Below, piece by piece: positions 57,677-64,000 of a stretch of DNA of 64,000 nucleotides. A program made the translations under genes and the position numbers. The notes under the pieces are model-generated. The model had not been told where the DNA came from, searched no databases, and saw only the letters and a list, made by a program, of their open reading frames with translations. Origin of the DNA: Dichomitus squalens LYAD-421 SS1. Taxonomy: Eukaryota > Basidiomycota > Agaricomycetes > Polyporales > Polyporaceae. The DNA lies in contig NW_006766889.1 in the NCBI RefSeq assembly GCF_000275845.1, positions 1,134,611 to 1,198,610 of the forward strand, written 5' to 3'. The first letter of the stretch is position 1. The number at the start of each line of letters is the position of its first letter.

Positions 57677-59421
57677 CTACCGCGGCAGCATCGCCATTCC
57701 TACCATGCTAATGTGCCTGCCCTGCACCCACACGCCACAGCGGTTCCGCGTGTCTCCCAGACACCACCACTTCTCGATCATATCCTCCGTCAGTCCCTGC
57801 GGACGCGGATCGTCGAAGAAAGTCATCGCCCCGACGTCTCGTATACCGACAGCGTCGTCGCGATAGAGCTCGACTGCAAGCCATCGTTAAGCGCCATCGG
57901 GATCGCAAACACTCCCGCGATGTTCACACTCACTGCACTGCGCGTCGAACGGCACCCCGACGGCGAACGTCCCGATCCCCTGGGGGAGGCCGAGCGCGAC
58001 GGCCCCGCCCGTCGTCGCGAGGTACAGCGCCTCCTTCCAGTCGATGGACAGCGGCTCGTCCTTCAACTCCTCCTGGTCCACGTCTTTGCCTTCTTCCCGG
58101 TCCGTCGCTTTGGAGCCTCTCTTAGCAGAATCCCGCGCCATGACCCGCCCGCCTTCGCGCATGCGTGAGACTACGACCGCCTGGCGCATCGCGCTCATGA
58201 TGTCGATCGCATAGCCGCCAGCGATGTCCGTCCCGAGCCCGACGGGCACACCAGCGGCGAGGGCTTCGCGGAGGCGGAAGGGCCGCGCGGAGAAGTACGC
58301 GTTGGAGAGCGGGCAGTGGGCGACTGCGGTACCCGTCTTGGCGAGGCTAGAGAGCTCGGAGGGGGAGAGGAAGGTGCAGTGCGCTTGGACCGTGCGCGGG
58401 GTGAGAAGGCTGTGCTGGAGGGGAAAGTCAGCTCGGGGACGCGCCTTCATGCCAGGCGCGGGAAGGGCAGGGATGGGGGTATACCTGTGCGAAGACGTCC
58501 ATGTCTTCTGCCTTGCGCTCTGCGCGGACCCACTGCACTTGGTCGTGCGACTCGGCCATGTGGCTCTGTATGCGGAGGTTCTGCTCGGCGGCGAGTCTGC
58601 CCAGCCCCAGGAGGAGGTCGTTGGAACATGTTGGGACGAAGCGAGGAGTGAGAACGGGCTCGACCAGCCGTTGATGTCCATCTACTGTGGAGACCTCTTC
58701 ATGGCATCGCTTGCAGAAGTCCTGTGCTGCAATGAGCGCGGCTTCTGCGGACGCTTCTTTGTACGTTGGACGTGAAGAGATGTCCATGGATAGCTTCCCG
58801 ACATATGCCCGTATACCCGCATCTTGCATAGCGCGAGCGAGGATGAGGCTAATGTCACTCGATCATAAGGTGATCATGTCCCCTGCGACAGTGACTGCTC
58901 ACTTGGTCTCTGTTTTGATGGTGCCGAAGAGCAGGACGGCACCGGTGCCGTTCTCTACTAAGGTTGCCGCGAGCTTCTTGTACACATTCTGTGCGAGCTC
59001 CGCATCTGCGTCGAGACGCTCTTCCGCCTTGAAGGCGTACTCATCCAGCCATTGCATCAGCGGCAGGTGTAAGCCTGTGCCCTGGTAGAGGAACTGGGGT
59101 GCGTGAAGGTGCAAGTCGCAGAATGTCGGAAGGAGAAATGAGCCAGCCTGGTGAACTTGCGGCTTCCTATGATCTTTCTCCTCATCGATGATAGCAACAG
59201 AGGTTGGATGAGAGGCTTCAGCAAAGTGGTCAATGTAGCCTAAATTGTTGGTACCTGTGCGAAGCGCGTCCAACAATGAGCGGGACGACTTCTAAAGCAT
59301 AGACGGGAACCTTACGGAGGAGATAGTTGTGGAAGATGTCTATCTTGCCAAGTGTCGGAGCCTGCACAAAGTCGCCCTGTAGAAGGACATCGTGGCGTTC
59401 GTACGATGGCCTCTCCTCCAT
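57677..59421 (-). CDS. Guanine deaminase
   Basis: Converts guanine to xanthine in purine salvage. From ATG 59421: ERHDVLLQGDFVQAPTLGKI and DIFHNYLL, then FLLPTFCDLHLHAPQFLYQG (metal-binding HxH) and GLHLPLMQWLDEYAFKAEER. After further exons come AYVGKLSMDISSRPTYKEAS and IQSHMAESHDQVQW. VQAHCTFLSPSELSSLAKTG, then VPVGLGTDIAGGYAIDIMSA (metal Asp) and FDAQC spliced to IELYRDDAVG follow. MTFFDDP and EKWWCLGDTRNRCGVWVQGR end with MLPR and TAG at 57677. All metal and catalytic positions expected for the amidohydrolase are seen. A charged insert (about 58060-58130) rich in Asp/Glu/Lys interrupts the domain. Head-to-head with the EBP-like gene. Confidence 0.92.
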
Positions 59422-59661
59422 GACCAGAATATTGAGAAGAAATAGGAATTGGGATTGGATGCGGGTGACAGGCAAGAGGAACGCCGAATTGAGCTGGGGC
59501 TATCGCGACGCGCGTGTATCGCGATCTGTATTCGGACGCGTCGCTCATGATCATATGACCGTGTGAGACGTCTCCTTCCCCACACTCCCGGTCAATACAC
59601 TCTATCGCAGGACTGGAGGGGCTGCTTCTCGCCCTCCCACCCTTGTCCAGCATCCCCCACC
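59422..59661. promoter_or_regulatory. Divergent promoter of guanine deaminase and the EBP-like gene
   Basis: 240 bases lie between opposing starts. One ACGCGT box is near 59533. No other site is recognised. Confidence 0.5.
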
Positions 59662-60593
<932 letters not shown>

Positions 60594-60977
60594 GCATACT
60601 TTGCTTGATCATTTACGTATCCTGCACCACTACATGAGAGGCTCTGACTTCTCCCGTCGTCTCTCGAAATGTTCTTGGTTTGCCCAACCGTGCTACCCAA
60701 CAAATTTTGCTCAATCTAGCCGTACCTCTGACTGCTCTCCGAACTATGTAGTAACTTGCATTGCAATGCCAATGACATTGAACAGAGTCGAGATATCTCA
60801 TGTTGTTGGTGTCTACCCCTGAAGTCGTCTGACGTTCCTAAATGTCCGTAACCGCAACTCGATCCCATCATACCTGGTGTCCAAGCCGCTACGTGATATC
60901 CAATCCCGTCCGTCAGAACCAAACAACGCCCGTGTACCATATCGAACTCGACGTCCGACCCAAACCACGTCCCCCGC
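60594..60977. other. Convergent 3' region of the EBP-like and ORC6 genes
   Basis: Nothing beyond the two 3' flanks is recognised. Confidence 0.5.
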
Positions 60978-62505
60978 CTACGCAGCCACCCGCACCGTCG
61001 CGGCCGCGCCCTCCCCGACCATCCCCGCCGCCTTCCACACGTCTCCCCCCGCCCTCTGCACCAGCTCCCGCCACTTCTTCATCCACGGCTTCAGCTCGCG
61101 TTCCAGGCGCGAGTCGCCTCTAAGCCACTGCTGCTGGTCCGCAAACACCGGCCGGCATCTCCTCCTTGCCGGCCTGTCTCCGCCCCCCAGCTCCTCGCGC
61201 ACCGTCGACATCCGCGCTTTCCCGTGCCTGCTCGGGGTCGTCGGCGCGCTGCCCGTCTGCGAGCGCGAGCGGCCCGAGCGCGACGAGTGCGTCGACGGCG
61301 GCTGTGACGGGGCCGTTCGCGCGCGGCGGGGGGTCGAGGGGCCTGCCACCGGCTGTTCGTGGGCCCGGAAAGCCTCTTCCGCCTCCCGTGCGGCGCGCGC
61401 GGTGGCGACGTCTGCGAGACGGGAGGACGCGCGTGCGGTCGCGGAGGCGGGCGTGGGGGGCAAGGGCTTCACGGGCGAGGAGAGCTTCTGGCGCTTCGAG
61501 GGGGTCGCGGTCACGTCGAACTCCTCCTCGTCCTCCTCGGGGATCGGGTCGTCGAACGCAACCTTGCGTTTGTGGGAGGGGGTCTTCGTAGGTGTCAGGC
61601 CCAGGCTCGGTGCGCGTAGCGCGGACTTCGAAGGGGAACGGCTGAGCGAGCGGGCAGGCGGGGCGATGGGCGGGGGGAGGGTGGCTGCAGATCCCTTCGT
61701 CGGCGACACGGTCACCGTCGTGGGACGGGTTTTGGGGACGTAAGTTCCCGCTTTGAGTGCGGCGATGTCGTTCTGTATGTCCTTCGCGACGTCCTTGCAC
61801 ACTTCGTGCAGCGCGTCGGTGAGCTCGTCGAACTGGTCCCGCGGGACGTCGTACTTGTCCAAGAGATCAGGTGCCTTGACCTTCTTGTTCTGCGCCCGCC
61901 GGCGACGTCAGAGTCTCATTTGCCGCGGTCAGAGTAGACAGACGCACCCCCATGAGCCCACACACCCAGCAAAAGACTGCAAGCGTGATCGCGTCATACG
62001 CGCTCTGAAAACGCCTCCGCATCTCCCGGTTGTCCATGAGCGTCCGCTCCGCATCCTTCATCCACTCTGTCACCATGCCCTTCCGCCCAATCTTCGCGTC
62101 ATCCACGAGCTGCTTGTAGCTGATGTTCCGCGACGCCCGCTTTGTGGGCGACGTCGCCGCAGCAGCAACAGCAGCGAGGGCGGACCGCACTGTCTGGAGG
62201 GTGGTCTTGAAGACCTTGGGCTTGAGGCAGGACGCAGCTTGCGCGGACTTCTCGTCGATGTCGTCGTCTCCCAACCTACGCCGGCACCTCAGAAACACCA
62301 CCTCTCAGGGCATGGTGTTGAGGACGTACTCTTCTGCAGCGATGTACGCGCATATAGCCGGCAGTCCAGTCGCGCCCTGCCCGAGCTCATACCCAGAACC
62401 CGGGGTGGTCTTGAGGCTCGCTGTGTGTAGAATTGTCTTCGCCTTACTAAAGGTTGGTTCGTTCTGGCATATGCGCCTCAAGAGCTGTTCATGATGTCGT
62501 GACAT
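60978..62505 (-). CDS. ORC6: Origin recognition complex subunit 6
   Basis: Orc6 helps load the MCM helicase at replication origins. From ATG 62505: MSRHHEQLLRRICQNEPTFS and GLPAICAYIAAEE, the first TFIIB-like fold. After an intron come ELGDDDIDEKSAQAASCLKP and ISYKQLVDDAKIGRKGMVTE, then MDNREMRRRFQSAYDAITLA (second cyclin-like fold). The last exon (60978 to about 61890) starts PDLLDKYDVPRDQFDELTDA. It continues with a long Pro/Ser/Arg/Lys-rich region holding many [ST]P sites, and ends with a helix WLRGDSRLERELKPWMKKW, the C-terminal segment expected to bind the rest of ORC. The long GC-rich final exon produces large shadow frames on both strands, which are not genes. Confidence 0.88.
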
Positions 62506-62557
62506 GGCCGAGTAATCTCAGAGGGGATGATGCACCAGGCTGTGGTTGGGAGACAAG

Positions 62558-62629
62558 ACGCGTCGGACGCCAAGCGCGCGTCAGGGCATGCAATCACGAC
62601 GCGTCGGTGGCTGATTTTGGTCGACGCGT
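62558..62629. promoter_or_regulatory. Three MluI cell-cycle boxes (MCB, ACGCGT) upstream of ORC6
   Basis: ACGCGT occurs at 62558-62563, 62599-62604 and 62624-62629, that is 53, 94 and 119 bases before the ORC6 start. Each is inside the longer palindrome-like GACGCGTCG. MCB boxes are the binding sites of the MBF factor that drives G1/S genes in yeasts. The arrangement suggests cell-cycle control of ORC6; it is not proven that this fungus uses it. Confidence 0.65.
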
Positions 62630-62720
62630 CGCTCGTCCGTTCGAACCCCAACCAGGTCATGTCTTCCGAGCACACAATAGAAGTACATCAATTCGACAGC
62701 AGCATCACGACGGCAACAAC

Positions 62721-63560
62721 ATGGTAACGGCATTCGCGCCGGCTCTCCCCGGAGGGAGTGCTGGTGCAACCGCTGGCCAGCTTTCCAATGACGGGGGGAG
62801 CCGAACGGACAGTGGACAGAGCGGAGAGTACGACGACGGGGAGATGGCAACTGCCATTGATGATCTGATCGTCGACCCGCCACCGGACTCGATCAGAGAC
62901 GGGCAAAACACCAGGATAACTGGTGGAGCTGCAACGCAGCATACTCCCTCGATCAGAGGTGAACAGATGGAGGGGAACACGCAATCCTCCGTGGACACAA
63001 ATCGTGATCCTACTAGCACTCGAACAGAGTCAGCTACAGGCCAGGGTGGCAACAGAAGGTCGAGGCGGAAAGCCGAGCAACTTGCGCGGAAAACAACTCT
63101 GCGGGTCGCGACACTCAACATGAATGGTTTCGGCACGTTGCAACCGGACCATCAGAACAACAAATGGGGGCGGATACCCCAATTTATGTCCGATAAACGC
63201 ATCGGGGTCCTGCTAGTACAAGAATCACACCTGTCAGCAGAAAGGCTGGCATCAGTACAAAGTTTGTACGAAAGGAATCTCACAATCTTCAGCTCAGCCC
63301 ACCCCTCGGCTCCAAGCCAAAAGGAAGGAGTTGCGGTGATTATAAACAAAAAGTTGGTCAGCTCGGAAGGCGCCACGGCAAAAACAGTCGTCGAAGGGAG
63401 AGCGATACAAGTCTCCCTAAAATGCATGGGCGATGATAGGATTCACTTACTTTGCATATATGCACCAACGTCGGATGGTGTAGAAGAACGGAGGCGTTTT
63501 TTCAATAAAGTACAGTCGTTCTATACGACTACATCTGGAAAAACAGCCTTTGCGAATTGA
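62721..63560 (+). CDS. LINE (non-LTR retrotransposon) endonuclease fragment, truncated
   Basis: From ATG 62721 a single frame encodes an Asp/Ser/Gly-rich leader, then RRSRRKAEQLARKTTLRVAT and LNMNGFGTLQPDHQNNKWG. RIPQFMSDKRIGVLLVQESH and GVAVIINKKLVSSEGATAK follow, then IHLLCIYAPTSDGVEERRRF. The TLNMNG, QESH and YAPTS elements are the first motifs of an APE-type endonuclease as found in basidiomycete LINEs. The remaining endonuclease motifs, reverse transcriptase and RNase H are absent. After FYTTTSGKTAFAN the frame ends in TGA at 63560 and the sequence changes to AT-rich repeats. The fragment lies within about 220 bases of the ORC6 start, in the opposite orientation. Confidence 0.8.
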   Translation: MVTAFAPALPGGSAGATAGQLSNDGGSRTDSGQSGEYDDGEMATAIDDLIVDPPPDSIRDGQNTRITGGAATQHTPSIRGEQMEGNTQSSVDTNRDPTSTRTESATGQGGNRRSRRKAEQLARKTTLRVATLNMNGFGTLQPDHQNNKWGRIPQFMSDKRIGVLLVQESHLSAERLASVQSLYERNLTIFSSAHPSAPSQKEGVAVIINKKLVSSEGATAKTVVEGRAIQVSLKCMGDDRIHLLCIYAPTSDGVEERRRFFNKVQSFYTTTSGKTAFAN

Positions 63561-64000
63561 CGCTAATTATCACTACTCAGATAATCTCATCTATATTAGC
63601 AAGTGTTAGCAGAAATGACCTCTACATTAGAGCTACTATTCAGACACACTTCTTCAGTAGTGCAACTAAGCACTAATTAGTATACTTGGTACTAGTTATA
63701 ACTACTCTTCACTATCACTTTTTCTATAGTGCCATGTAGTGCCAACATGATACTATTATAGCACTACTGCAAATGTGGTCCTCTAATTTTCGCTATTTTG
63801 CACTACTGTAGTACTATTTTGCGCTATTTTAGCACTACTCATTTAGGGGAGACTCACATAAGATGACAATCCTTTATTTATAGCTCATAGTTCTCAGCTC
63901 AAGCATTACACACCTCTATGGCTGCAAAATCACCATGATAGCTGAGTTATATTTGAGGGCACAACTCAATACAGAACTTGTTATTATGTATAGAGTTAGG
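63561..64000. repeat. AT-rich repetitive sequence, probably another transposable element
   Basis: Base composition shifts abruptly from GC-rich to strongly AT-rich at about 63545. The motif GCACTACT and its inverse AGTAGTGC, with close variants such as TAGTGC and GTACTA, recur many times between 63600 and 63845. No coding frame is seen. It could be an LTR, a MITE or the edge of a larger element that cut the LINE; the window ends before its other border. Confidence 0.55.

Noticed and set aside
60877..61743. 288-codon plus-strand frame opposite ORC6
   Set aside because: It is antisense to the GC-rich last exon of ORC6, has a biased Ala/Arg/Ser composition and no domain. ORC6 motifs on the other strand explain the region.
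61120..61800. 226-codon second minus-strand frame over ORC6
   Set aside because: It is a shifted-frame shadow of the same GC-rich exon, an Arg/Pro-rich translation with no motif.
62600..62665. tRNA-like 3' half with GTTCGAACCCC
   Set aside because: No matching acceptor stem, A box or anticodon arm could be folded around it.

Overview
The window is nuclear DNA of a filamentous basidiomycete. An Agaricomycete, plausibly in the Polyporales, is the best guess. Genes are split by many 45-70 nt introns with GTRNGY-type donors and YAG acceptors. Several families typical of that group occur (a HET gene with the DUF8212-type tail, DUF6533/DUF6534 membrane proteins, DUF6535). Core genes such as RPL17, ALG6, ORC6, UFD2 and MON1 are clearly fungal. 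Gene models were built by hand from reading frames and splice signals. Most stops and starts are secure, but some inner exon edges and a few 5' ends are not.

Positions 1-15.5 kb are the most accessory part. They hold the 3' end of a HET-type incompatibility gene, a DUF6533 membrane protein, a tiny acidic protein built from two equal-length exons, EAF7 (NuA4 acetyltransferase) facing RPL17, a complete inverted-repeat DNA transposon just upstream of RPL17, a DUF6535 protein, an unrecognised multi-exon gene, and gene-poor sequence with a 209-base assembly gap.

Positions 15.5-38 kb are mostly housekeeping. In order: an EthD-like dimeric barrel protein, ALG6 and NAS2 (divergent), a peroxisomal-type acyl-CoA dehydrogenase, a TmpA-like membrane oxidoreductase, a hotdog thioesterase, a derlin, a DUF4436-like membrane protein, a SMYD-type SET/MYND methyltransferase, and the WD40-cyclophilin PPWD1.

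Positions 38.6-45 kb carry two tandem DUF6534-type membrane paralogues on the minus strand, separated by about 2.2 kb without a recognisable gene. Positions 45.6-62.5 kb are dense and largely made of head-to-head pairs: an AN1 zinc-finger protein with a CVIM CaaX end / a histidine phosphatase with a PIP-box-like C-terminus, mitochondrial bL35 / UFD2, MON1 / a BTB protein, guanine deaminase / an EBP-like sterol isomerase, then ORC6. The ORC6 upstream region has three MluI cell-cycle boxes. The right end is repeat sequence: a LINE endonuclease fragment cut off by AT-rich repetitive DNA.

Themes are protein quality control (UFD2, derlin, AN1 protein, NAS2, ALG6), replication and chromatin (ORC6, EAF7, SMYD, possible PCNA-binding phosphatase), and lineage-specific membrane or allorecognition genes. 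I found no wholly new multi-gene system. The most interesting leads are the MULE-like element with self-folding ends, the three MCB boxes and CDK-site cluster of ORC6, the PIP-like tail on a phosphatase, the CaaX tail on the AN1 protein, the duplicated-exon acidic protein, and very small exons.
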